From: Isotricha intestinalis
Taxonomy: Eukaryota > Ciliophora > Litostomatea > Vestibuliferida > Isotrichidae
Reading direction: 5' to 3'
Assembly (NCBI GenBank): GCA_023807065.1
Contig: JAJJLU010000390.1
Span: 1 to 57,467, forward strand
Length of the DNA stretch: 57,467 bases
The notes under the pieces are model-generated. The model had not been told where the DNA came from. It made no database searches and was given only the letters and a program-made list of their open reading frames with translations. Positions 19,257-28,532 of the stretch are shown in pieces (the stretch's first letter is position 1; the number at the start of each line of letters is the position of its first letter). The translations under genes were made by a program, and so were the position numbers.

Positions 19257-21479
19257 TTAACTATTTATAATTGATAAAATATCTTTCAACGTTGGTCTTT
19301 TTTGGTATTTATTTTGTAAACAAGAAAAAATAATATCTTTTAAAACACTTAATAAATTTTCTTCTTCCTTACTAATTTCAAAAAAGCAATTTTTAGGAAT
19401 GATTAAATTATAATTAACTTTATCTTTCAATTCTGCAATACTAGAATCCCTTCTGCCAAAAGGCATATTTTGAAATAATAAAATATAAATTAAATTTCCA
19501 AACTGCCAAGTATCAACTGTTAAATTATATAATTCAGCATTTGATATTTCAGGAGGAAATTCAGGACTATGAAATCTTTCTAAATTTTGAGATGAACTTT
19601 TAAATAATTCTTTTCTAAATATAAACTTCGTGTTTTCAAACGTTATTATTTTTCCTATAATTTTATTTTCTTCTTTAAATATAAAGATTGAATTTAATAT
19701 TAAATCATCATAGAAAAAACCAAATTGATGAAATTTAACTAAACTTTTTATTATTCTAATTAAAAAATCTCTTATTATAGTTAATTTTTTTTCTTTTATT
19801 TTTTTTAAATAAAAAAGTAATTGACCTTCAGTTGGGTATTCATATATAAAATATAAATTTGATGAATCTTCGATTTTCATTTTCGCAAATAAAATATTTT
19901 CATCTTTAATATTATAAAGAAAATCAAAAATATCACATTCATTTCTAATTTGTTCAATATTATCAATGATTACACTATTTTTTGAAATTATTTTTAAAAT
20001 TGCAGGTTCTAAATTTTTTTTATTGAAACATTTATAATAAACACCTGTTTGACCATTAATTAAATCATTATCCAACTCAAACAATTCTTTTATTGGTTTT
20101 TGCTTGTTTACAAATTTTGCAATAATATCATAAAATTCTAAAAGTTTTTCTTTATTATCACAATAAAACTCAATAAAAGGGGAAATATTACTCGTAGAAT
20201 GTTTAATATATACTTTAAGGAAATTTATATATAATTTTAAAACAAAATACTTTTTATTTTTATAAACTTCAGTGTCTAATGAAGGATATAAATTTTTCAT
20301 GTTTATTATGTTATGAAATGAAATGAAATTATTTTCATAATAAAAAACAAAAATATCATCATTCAAAATATATAAAGTAGCTTTAATTTCTTCTTCCTCT
20401 TCATTTATTTTAGAAGGAAAAATAAAACAATCTAATTTTTGAGCTTGTAAAAAAAATGCTGGAATACCAATAACACCTTTATCTATTATAGATGAATTAA
20501 TTTTCATTTTTTTTTTAAATTGATTAGTATTAAATATTGTTGTTTTAAATTGTTTAGTTCTTCTTCTTATCCTTTTATAATTTTTATTATTATTATCAGG
20601 AATAAAATTTTCTTTGAAATCAATATTTTTATCTATTTTTGAACCACCTTCTTCAGTTAAATTTATAAATTTTGTTATTTTTTCTTTTTCAAAATTATTT
20701 AAAGTATCCATTTCATCATCATTATCAGAAAAATGTTCTTTATATTCAAAAGTTAATTTAAATACTTCATTTATATAATCATATAATATATTTGAACAAT
20801 CTGCTAAATTTGAAAAATCATTTGGTTTAATATAATTTGATTTTATAGAAGAAGAATGAAAATTTAAAGAGTTTTTTCTTTTAAAATTTTTTGTTTTAAA
20901 TAAATAAAAGATATTATCTGGTTGAAATGGCTTAAAATATTCTAAAAAATATATTGTTAATATAAAAAGATCTGAATTTTCTTTTAAAAAATTTTCCCAT
21001 TCTTCAAAAGTTAATTCTTTGTTTTTATAATTATATCCTAATGAATATTTAATTAAATTTTCAAAAGATTCAAAATTATTATTTTTTGTCATTAAATGAA
21101 AATTTCTTAATAATATAATAATATCATCAGTACAAATTTTTTCAACATTTAAAACATCATAAAATTTAAAAATTGTTTTAATTTTATTTTGAACTGGAGA
21201 AAAATATAAAGAAAGTACTCCATTAACAAATTTTTTACAATCAATTGAATTTGATTCTCTTCCATTAAATATATTCATGAATAAATTTTGAGTAATGAAA
21301 TATGGTAATTGAAAATAATTTTTAAAAATATCCAAACCAATAGTATTCGAATTATTTCCTTCTTTATACAATAAATCATTAAAAATCTCATTAAAATAAA
21401 GTGAAATTTCACTTTTTGACATTACTTTATCATTTGTGGAAAGAAGATTTTCAAGATTTTCTTTTTCCTCATTTGTCAT
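19257..21479 (-). CDS. EF-hand-like / PH-like / pseudokinase protein
   Basis: 740 residues. The N-terminal ~170 residues look like EF-hand pairs without clear calcium-loop residues. A PH-like domain lies about 340-470 (FFLQAQKLDCFIFPS through LLEFYDIIAKFV). A kinase fold follows at 475-735. The VAIK lysine is present (AILKIIS, K496) and the APE region is there (SPEFPPEI). The catalytic loop HRDLKPEN reads YDDLILNS (590-597): the Asp is kept but Arg, Lys and Asn are lost. DFG reads TFE (613-615), removing the magnesium-binding Asp. It is therefore predicted catalytically dead or strongly atypical, probably a scaffold. Lipid or protein binding through the PH part is inferred. I do not know a named family with this exact architecture. 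Confidence 0.7.
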   Translation of the reverse strand: MTNEEKENLENLLSTNDKVMSKSEISLYFNEIFNDLLYKEGNNSNTIGLDIFKNYFQLPYFITQNLFMNIFNGRESNSIDCKKFVNGVLSLYFSPVQNKIKTIFKFYDVLNVEKICTDDIIILLRNFHLMTKNNNFESFENLIKYSLGYNYKNKELTFEEWENFLKENSDLFILTIYFLEYFKPFQPDNIFYLFKTKNFKRKNSLNFHSSSIKSNYIKPNDFSNLADCSNILYDYINEVFKLTFEYKEHFSDNDDEMDTLNNFEKEKITKFINLTEEGGSKIDKNIDFKENFIPDNNNKNYKRIRRRTKQFKTTIFNTNQFKKKMKINSSIIDKGVIGIPAFFLQAQKLDCFIFPSKINEEEEEIKATLYILNDDIFVFYYENNFISFHNIINMKNLYPSLDTEVYKNKKYFVLKLYINFLKVYIKHSTSNISPFIEFYCDNKEKLLEFYDIIAKFVNKQKPIKELFELDNDLINGQTGVYYKCFNKKNLEPAILKIISKNSVIIDNIEQIRNECDIFDFLYNIKDENILFAKMKIEDSSNLYFIYEYPTEGQLLFYLKKIKEKKLTIIRDFLIRIIKSLVKFHQFGFFYDDLILNSIFIFKEENKIIGKIITFENTKFIFRKELFKSSSQNLERFHSPEFPPEISNAELYNLTVDTWQFGNLIYILLFQNMPFGRRDSSIAELKDKVNYNLIIPKNCFFEISKEEENLLSVLKDIIFSCLQNKYQKRPTLKDILSIINS

Positions 21480-21701
21480 TATTTTTCTTAAAAATTTTAA
21501 TTATTATGATTAAATAAATGAATAAAAATATATAGTTATTTCATTATATTAAAAAGAAGATTTCAAAATCTGAAAAAAATCCTTTTTTAAATTTAAGAAA
21601 AATTAAAATCAAAAAAATTCTTGAATAAAAATAAAAAAAATATAAAAATTTCTAATTAATCATCATATATAAGAAACCTTAATAATAAAATATAAAATAA
21701 A

Positions 21702-22043
21702 ATGAGGTTTACACAATTGATTCTCGTATGCTTGATTATCTTAGTATTTTCTAATACCTCATCAAATGAAATAACAGAAGAACAAGAAAAATCATTAAGT
21801 GCTTGTCTTAAATTAAAGAAACAAGCTCCTTATCTTAATCTTAAATGCGAGAATATTCTTGAAAAAAAAATATCTGAAGAAAAACAAAATATTACTGATT
21901 TCAAAAGTGATAATTTAAGAGAAGACAATTCTACTGAAAATTTTCGAACTATTTCCTTTGAAGACATTAAAGCAAATACTAAGAAAATCAATGCTACGGA
22001 TGAAAAAAGATTAAGAAAATTAATTAAACAATTAAAAAATTAA
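21702..22043 (+). CDS. Small secreted protein, unrecognised
   Basis: 113 residues. The first ~20 form a classic signal peptide (MRFTQLILVCLIILVFSNTS), so the product enters the secretory pathway. The mature part is highly charged and helical, with two cysteines (in SACLKLKKQ and NLKCENILEK) that could pair. The C-terminus is basic. No domain recognised. The start is preceded by A-rich leader sequence, as at other genes here. It is 222 bp from the divergent pseudokinase gene. Confidence 0.6.
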   Translation: MRFTQLILVCLIILVFSNTSSNEITEEQEKSLSACLKLKKQAPYLNLKCENILEKKISEEKQNITDFKSDNLREDNSTENFRTISFEDIKANTKKINATDEKRLRKLIKQLKN

Positions 22044-22802
22044 GATTTGCTTTTTAGGAAATTTGAAATATATTTATATGTAGTTTTACTTTTGGATAAA
22101 TATATTTATGAAGATATCTTTTGAAAAAATAAAATGGTATATAATTGGTCTTTTCAGCCAGAAAATTTTTGTAAGTTATTCTTAAAAGTAAACCTATATA
22201 ATCTATCTAATATTAAAATTTATATAATTTAACATATAAGTGTAAAAATTTCTATTTTGGTTTATATAAATTTTTTTGGTTTTTTTTTTGTTTTTTTTGT
22301 TTTTTGTCATTTTTTAATTTTGGCGACTTTTTTGGAGATTTTATTATAATTTTTTTATAATTTATAATAATAATATTTATTATTACAGGAACAATAAAGA
22401 AACATAGAAAAATCTTTGTTTTTTAGTAAATCAAGAAAATTAATAAAATTATAAAAAATGATTCATATCTTCTTTAAATTAAAGAAAATATCGATTTCAA
22501 ATTAATTTAAATTTAAAATCATTTTTTGTAAAAATTAAAACAAATCTTTTATAAATTTGAAAATTGTTGATTCTAAATATAGTAAAAAGGTACTCTTTTT
22601 TTCTTTTCAAAAAATACTAGTAATCAATGTTAAAAAATTAAAATATTTAACCATTATTTCAAAAAAAAATCACAAAAAACATCCTTCATTAAAAATCAAA
22701 ATAAATGAAAGAAAAATGAATTAAAAATTATTCATTTTCATAGACAACAAAAAAAAATAAAGAAAATTACGTTTAAAAATATTTTAAAAATAAAAAAAAA
22801 AT
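22044..22802. other. Intergenic region with long T runs
   Basis: 759 bp with no gene recognised. It contains a T-rich block at about 22260-22350 with G-interrupted T runs, and the rest is AT-rich. It holds the 3' ends of the small secreted gene and the minus-strand lipin gene. Confidence 0.5.
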
Positions 22803-24356
22803 TTAAATTCCCTTAACCAAAGGAAAAACTTGATTAACATTATCATTTAATTTTTCATAACTTAAAATACTATTATTACCTAATTGCATTAAATCACCTT
22901 TGGGATTAACAATAAAGATTTTATTCATATCAATTCCAACACTTCTATAAGCAACAGCATCATTTTCCCTATTACCAAACCCTGCATAAAAAGGTAAATA
23001 TTTTTTCGGAAAAAGAGTTCTAATTTCAGTTAAAGAAGTAATTTTTAATATTTGAGGATTTTTATCAATAACTTCTCTTTTAAAAGAAGAAAATAAACCA
23101 TCAGGACTCATAATTAAAGGTCCTGAAGGTAAAGCTTTTTTATCTTGAAATAAAGTTTGAATATAATCTCTTGTTATTTCACTTTGACAAATTGCTCTTG
23201 CTGTTAAATATATTATTTTATAACCATTATTAGCTATATTTGTAAATAAATCTGTTATATTATTATGACTCCAATCTTTTCCTATTATTGGTAATACTTG
23301 ACCTAAAACATCACTTTTTGTTATTGTTCCATCTATGTCACTTATTACTATTTTTGATAATGATGACCATAAATATATATAACAAGTTAATGTATGTGTT
23401 CCACTTATTGATCCTCTACATACAAATGTTATTTCATTTTTTCCTTGATTCAAATTTAGCTTTTTTAATTGGTTTGATGATGGGAAAAATGAACGATATT
23501 TTTTTTTATAGTTTTTTAATTTAGATTGAGATTTCTTCTTTGCTAAATTATTTATTGTTTTTTCTTCATCAAAATTTGGTATTGTTATTTTTGATATGTT
23601 TATTATATCATTTTTACCAAAAAATGAAGTTGTTGATATTAATTCTTGGATTTTTTCATCTGGTAAAGGATCTTTATATAACATTATTGAAAATATTATT
23701 GGAGCAGCAGCTTGGAAATTATATAATCTACCGTTATAATAAAATACTATATTTTTATTATTTAATATTGACCAAGGGTCATTAAAATATTTTTCTTTTG
23801 AAATCATATTTTCTACAAATATTTCTTTTCTTTTATTTTCATTATTTTCATTTATTATTTCTTTTTGACAATTTGATATTAGAAATTTAAATTTAGAATC
23901 ATTATGAGTAATATTATTATTAGAGATATTAAAATTAGAAATATTATTATTAGATATATTATTATTAGTAATATTATTACTAGTGAAATTAGAAATATTA
24001 TCATAATATTTAATTTCTTCTTCTTCATATTGTTCAAATTTTTTATTGCTTTTTTCCTTCATATAAGGGTCTTCTTCATCATAAATAAAATATGCATCTC
24101 CACTATGAGACAAAGTCATTGTTACTCCTGTTTTATTCCCATTAACATATATTTCTATTATTTTTTCAAAAGATTTTATTACTTTTAATGAACCAAATCT
24201 TACATGGAATGATGAACTTTTAAATTTTCCTTCTGGTGTTTGTATTGTTATTATATCCATTGCCCCACTTAACATTGACTATTTTTATTTTTTTTATATA
24301 TATATTTATATATTTACGTGGTTAAATCCTACCATGTTTGATATCATTTTGAACAT
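22803..24356 (-). CDS. Lipin-type phosphatidate phosphatase, one intron
   Basis: Spliced product of 504 residues (exon 1 24356-24318, intron 24317-24279, exon 2 24278-22803). The N-lip domain begins in exon 1 and continues SMLSGAMDIITIQTPEGKF then FHVRFGSLKVIKSFEK, the lipin N-terminal signature. The LNS2/HAD domain (about 320-490) has the catalytic DIDGT (D327, D329), then YLTARAI, SPDGLFSSFKREV and FYAGFGNRENDAVAYRSVG. The enzyme should dephosphorylate phosphatidic acid to diacylglycerol at the ER or nuclear membrane, Mg-dependent. It is shorter than animal lipins because the middle is reduced. Without exon 1 the frame would begin inside the N-lip motif, which supports the intron. The chromosome also encodes PLD, which makes phosphatidic acid. 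Confidence 0.92.
24279..24317 (-). other. 39-nt intron in lipin gene
   Basis: GTAAAT at the 5' end and AAAATAG at the 3' end; the length is a multiple of three. The frame reads through no useful codons inside it (TAA present). Splicing joins MVGFNH to SMLSGAMD, matching the lipin NPATLSGAID motif. Confidence 0.75.
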
Positions 24357-24466
24357 ATTTGATAATGTTTTTTTTTTTTTAATATTTTTTTTCAATGCTC
24401 AATTACTTTTATTTATAAAATATTTTTTTTTTTTATTATTTTTTTTGTAAATTAATTTTTGAAAAA
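24357..24466. promoter_or_regulatory. 110-bp divergent region with poly-T blocks
   Basis: Short divergent spacer between the lipin first exon and the gene at 24467. It consists of T-rich runs (three blocks of 8 or more T) with no other motif. Confidence 0.45.
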
Positions 24467-26623
24467 ATGAAAAATTGTACAGAAAGAAATATTCCTAGTA
24501 ATTTAAATGATGACTTAAATAATAGATTAACATCTATTTTTGAAACTATTAATAATATTAAATTTGATAGCTATCAATCAACAAAAAATAATTTCCAATT
24601 AGAAAATAATTTGAATTTAAACACTGAAAGAAATGAAAATAATTTAAAAAATGAAGAAGAAAATTTTAAGAGTAATAATGAAGGTGATGATTTTTTGTTG
24701 AAATTAAAAATTTTTGATGCTTTAAAGAAATATTATTTAAAAAGAAAAGCTAAAAAACCATATTTATTGAAAAAACAAAGATTAAAAGAAATGGCAGATT
24801 CTTTTTATTCTAATTTACTTAAATCAAGAACTTTTTTTGGGTTTTTTAAGATTTTAAAAAGAAAAAGTTATTATAATATGATAAAAGAGAATTATATTGA
24901 TTTTAGAATTAATGAACTTTCTAAAACTTTAATTCATGGATTAGTTTATTCTTATAATAGATATAAATTAGTTAAAAATTTTCAATTAAATAAAGAAAAA
25001 AAAATCAAGAAATATTTTTTATTAGAATTAAAAAACACATTAAGTTATCAAAAAACTTATGAACAATTTTTATTAGGTCAAATTTATAAAAATCCTTTTG
25101 CAACTGATTTTATGTTAATGATTTGTAATAAGGGAATTGATAATATAAAAATAAAAAATAAGTTTAACACAAATTTCCAAATTTTAAGAAGTGCTAAAAT
25201 TTACAATGAAAAAAAAAGATTATTTAAATTATTTTGTTACCTAATCTATAATTCAAGCAATGATTTTTATAATAAAAATAAAATTCTTGAATATCAAAAA
25301 CAAAGAATAATAATGTATATCTTTTTCAAAAAATTAAAATATAAATTAATGATTAGATATAGAAAGAGTTACTTTTATAGTAGATTATTCTTTAAAAATA
25401 TTTATAAATTAGTCCAAAAAAAATTGAAAAAAAATCAAATAATATTAAAATTATTAAGAAATGATATTAGTAATTTAAATAATAAAAGTATTGAATCAAT
25501 TTTTTATGAAAAATGTTTATATAAAAAAATTTTCAATTTATTAAAAACTAATTCTCAAGAGCAAAAAAGAAAAATATTAAAATTTAAAGAAAAAATTATT
25601 ATTAAAAATATAAGTAGTTTTTATAGAAAATGTATACTTAAAACAATTAAATGTTTAATTAAACAAGGAATTAGACAAAAAGTAAATAATTATAGAAGAT
25701 TATATTTTTTGAAAATTATTTTTAAATGTTCAATTTTTAAATTTAGATATATAAAATGTTTAAAAATAAGAGAAAAATATTTGAAAAAAAATGGATTAAA
25801 ATTTATAAAAAATAATGTTGAAGAATCAAATAAAGAAGCTAAAAATATAGCTAGATTTTATTTTAATTTATTTTTAATGAATTATGTATATAAAATCACA
25901 TATAAACAAAGAAAAAAAGACAATAAAAAAAATGCTGCTGAAAGACTTATTTTAAATCAAATCAAAAATAAAATAAAAAATAAAAAAAACTTAAAATTAA
26001 AAATATTATCTTTTAAAAAGAAAAATAATTTAAAAGAAATAAGGGGTTTTTACAAACTTTTTAAAAAGAAAAAAAATAATGATACTAATGAAATAAAAAT
26101 AAAATATGATTCTAAGCCTATAAAAATTTTTGGAAAAAATTTCATTAATAGACTATTAAAAGAACATAGAATAAAAAAATCTTTTAACAAATACTTCAAT
26201 ATACATTTTATTAAAATCTATCAAACTTTTGTGAAAAATATTAATTATAAAATAATAAATAATTCTTTAAAAATAGTTTCAAAGCAAATTAAAATAAGAA
26301 ATATATATTATAATTTCCTAGATGAAATAAATAAAAAATTTGCTAATAGAGTAAAATATAAAAGAATAAAATCTATTTCAAAAAAATTAATCGGTAAAAA
26401 ATTTTTCAATATTATTATATTAACAAATAAAATGAAAAACCTTTCTGATAGTTTGTTTGGACTATATAAAGCAAGGCAAAAGAAAAAATGTTTTTATGAA
26501 TTAAAAAAAAGATATTTAGATAAAATAAAATATTCAATGTTAGCATGTAGATTTAATGAATATTTAATTTTTTCAAGTTTAAAAAAAATTACAATTGAAT
26601 ATTCTAAGAGACATAAAAAATAA
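24467..26623 (+). CDS. Lys/Asn-rich helical protein, possible Sfi1-like repeats
   Basis: 718 residues, extremely rich in Lys, Asn, Ile, Phe and Tyr; I see no tryptophan. Residues 1-80 are polar and disordered. From ~85 to the end it is predicted helical, with basic/aromatic segments recurring (KYYLKRKAKKPYLL, FFGFFKILKRKSYYN, LFKNIYKLVQKKLKK, FYRKCILKTIKCLIK and others). The spacing recalls centrin-binding Sfi1 repeats (hydrophobic, basic, aromatic), but the usual Trp is missing, so this is only a suggestion. No enzymatic domain recognised. The gene is followed 82 bp later by the NDR kinase on the same strand. A basal-body or cytoskeletal role would fit but is not shown. Confidence 0.6.
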   Translation: MKNCTERNIPSNLNDDLNNRLTSIFETINNIKFDSYQSTKNNFQLENNLNLNTERNENNLKNEEENFKSNNEGDDFLLKLKIFDALKKYYLKRKAKKPYLLKKQRLKEMADSFYSNLLKSRTFFGFFKILKRKSYYNMIKENYIDFRINELSKTLIHGLVYSYNRYKLVKNFQLNKEKKIKKYFLLELKNTLSYQKTYEQFLLGQIYKNPFATDFMLMICNKGIDNIKIKNKFNTNFQILRSAKIYNEKKRLFKLFCYLIYNSSNDFYNKNKILEYQKQRIIMYIFFKKLKYKLMIRYRKSYFYSRLFFKNIYKLVQKKLKKNQIILKLLRNDISNLNNKSIESIFYEKCLYKKIFNLLKTNSQEQKRKILKFKEKIIIKNISSFYRKCILKTIKCLIKQGIRQKVNNYRRLYFLKIIFKCSIFKFRYIKCLKIREKYLKKNGLKFIKNNVEESNKEAKNIARFYFNLFLMNYVYKITYKQRKKDNKKNAAERLILNQIKNKIKNKKNLKLKILSFKKKNNLKEIRGFYKLFKKKKNNDTNEIKIKYDSKPIKIFGKNFINRLLKEHRIKKSFNKYFNIHFIKIYQTFVKNINYKIINNSLKIVSKQIKIRNIYYNFLDEINKKFANRVKYKRIKSISKKLIGKKFFNIIILTNKMKNLSDSLFGLYKARQKKKCFYELKKRYLDKIKYSMLACRFNEYLIFSSLKKITIEYSKRHKK

Positions 26624-26705
26624 TATTTTAAAATAAATAAATATTTAATTGTTATTATTTTATTTTTAAAAACTATTAAACCTAATAAAATAATAAAAAA
26701 GACTA

Positions 26706-28319
26706 ATGAATAATTTTCCAGAAGAAACTAAATGTAGAAGTTATGGTCAAATTCCTTTAGAAAATTTACTTAAAGAAAAAAAAATATCTCAATTAACATA
26801 TGATAAAGTAATAAATGGTAAAAAATATATAGAAAGAAAATATAATATGATAAAATTACAAAAAATAGAAAAAGAAATTATAAAAGAAAAAATATCTAAA
26901 ATAGAACTTCCCCAAGAAGAGAAAAATAAATTAATAAGTGAAATAGAATTAAAACAAAGAAAAAAGTTAGAAAAAAAAAGAGAAAAATTAACAATATTTA
27001 ATTATCAATCTTTGAATATAATTGGAAGAGGAGCATTTGGAGAAATTCATGTATGTAAAAATAAGAAAACAAAAGAAATAGTAGCAATAAAAAAAATAAA
27101 AAAAGAATTAGTAATAAAAAAAAATCAAATAAAAAATACAAGAGATGAACAAGATTTTTTAAGTAAAATAAATTCACCATGGATAGTTAAATTAAAAGCA
27201 TCTTTTCAAGAAGGAGATTATTTATATTTAATAATGGAATATTTAATAGGAGGAGATTTAATGAATTTATTAATTGAAAAAGAAATATTTAATGAAGATG
27301 AAGCTAAATTTTATATTAGTGAAATGATAATGGCAATTGAATCTTTACATAATTTAAATTGTATTCATAGAGATATTAAACCAGAAAATATATTAATAGA
27401 TAAAAATGGACATATTAAACTTTCTGATTTTGGTTTAGCTAAAATTGCAGATCATATATTTAAAGAAGATTTAATCGGTTATAATTCAAATAAAAAACAA
27501 CATTATAGAACTTATTCTTGTGTTGGAACTGCAAATTATGTTGCTCCTGAAATTTTAAGAGAAAATCAATATGGAAAAGAAGTTGATTGGTGGTCTTTAG
27601 GAGTAATTTTATATGAAATGTTATATGGATTTCCTCCTTTTTATTCTGATAAAAGTTATGAAACTTGTGAAAAAGTAAAAAATTATTTACATTATTTAAT
27701 TTTTCCTCAAAATATTAAAATCAGTGATGAAGCTAAAGATTTAATTACTAAATTATTAAGTGAACCTAATCTTAGATTAGGAAAAAATGGAAGTGAAGAA
27801 ATTAAGAGTCATCCTTTTTTTAAAGATATTAATTGGAATAATTTAAAAGAAATGAAACCACCTTTTGTTCCTAAAGTTAAAAATGATTATGATATTAAAT
27901 ATTTTAATAAATATTCCTCTAAAGAACCTTTACATCCTCATCAAAGAAACAGCAAAAAAAAAGATAGTGAATTTGTTGGATACACTTTTAATGGAGAAGA
28001 TACTGAGCCTTGTGATTTAGTTTCAGTTATTGAATTAATTAGAAATAAACAAGAAGAATATAAAGAAAAAGTTAATGAAGAAAAAAATAAAAAAAATAAA
28101 AATAATTGTGTTCTTGCTAGAGGAGGATTTGTTTCTAATGTTCAGAATGAACTTAAAAAATCTAATTCTAATATTATTAAAACTATTAAGAGAAAAAGTG
28201 ATTTAAATGAACAAAATAATGCAAAATTAAAATTATTTTCTAATCAATTTACTCTTCATATTAACAATCATCAAATTAATAAAAAAAATAGTTGTAAAGT
28301 AGTTTTTCATAAAGAATAG
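26706..28319 (+). CDS. NDR/LATS-family AGC serine/threonine kinase
   Basis: 537 residues. The N-terminal ~90 residues are basic helices in the place of the MOB-binding region. The kinase domain has GRGAFGEIHV, AIK (K129), HRDIKPEN (H221-D223), DFG (D241) and an activation segment with an insert before SCVGTANYVAPEIL, typical of NDR kinases. The C-terminal extension carries the hydrophobic motif DSEFVGYTFN with Thr427 in the phospho-acceptor position (FxxYT). NDR kinases work with MOB proteins in Hippo/MEN-like pathways that control cell polarity, cytokinesis and morphogenesis. Regulation by upstream Ste20-type phosphorylation of T427 is expected from the family. The stop is TAG. Confidence 0.92.
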   Translation: MNNFPEETKCRSYGQIPLENLLKEKKISQLTYDKVINGKKYIERKYNMIKLQKIEKEIIKEKISKIELPQEEKNKLISEIELKQRKKLEKKREKLTIFNYQSLNIIGRGAFGEIHVCKNKKTKEIVAIKKIKKELVIKKNQIKNTRDEQDFLSKINSPWIVKLKASFQEGDYLYLIMEYLIGGDLMNLLIEKEIFNEDEAKFYISEMIMAIESLHNLNCIHRDIKPENILIDKNGHIKLSDFGLAKIADHIFKEDLIGYNSNKKQHYRTYSCVGTANYVAPEILRENQYGKEVDWWSLGVILYEMLYGFPPFYSDKSYETCEKVKNYLHYLIFPQNIKISDEAKDLITKLLSEPNLRLGKNGSEEIKSHPFFKDINWNNLKEMKPPFVPKVKNDYDIKYFNKYSSKEPLHPHQRNSKKKDSEFVGYTFNGEDTEPCDLVSVIELIRNKQEEYKEKVNEEKNKKNKNNCVLARGGFVSNVQNELKKSNSNIIKTIKRKSDLNEQNNAKLKLFSNQFTLHINNHQINKKNSCKVVFHKE

Positions 28320-28532
28320 AATTAAATATTATTTATTTGAATGAAGTATAATAATTTATGTAAATTTATATTTATTACTTTAATAAAACTAAACTAAATG
28401 AAATAAAAATTTAATTATTACTTTAATAATTTAATTATCCTTTTATATTAAATTTTGACATAATTAAAGAAAGAAGGAAATTAGTTAATGTTTAAATTAA
28501 TTGTTTAAAAATTAATACAAAAAAAACAAAAA

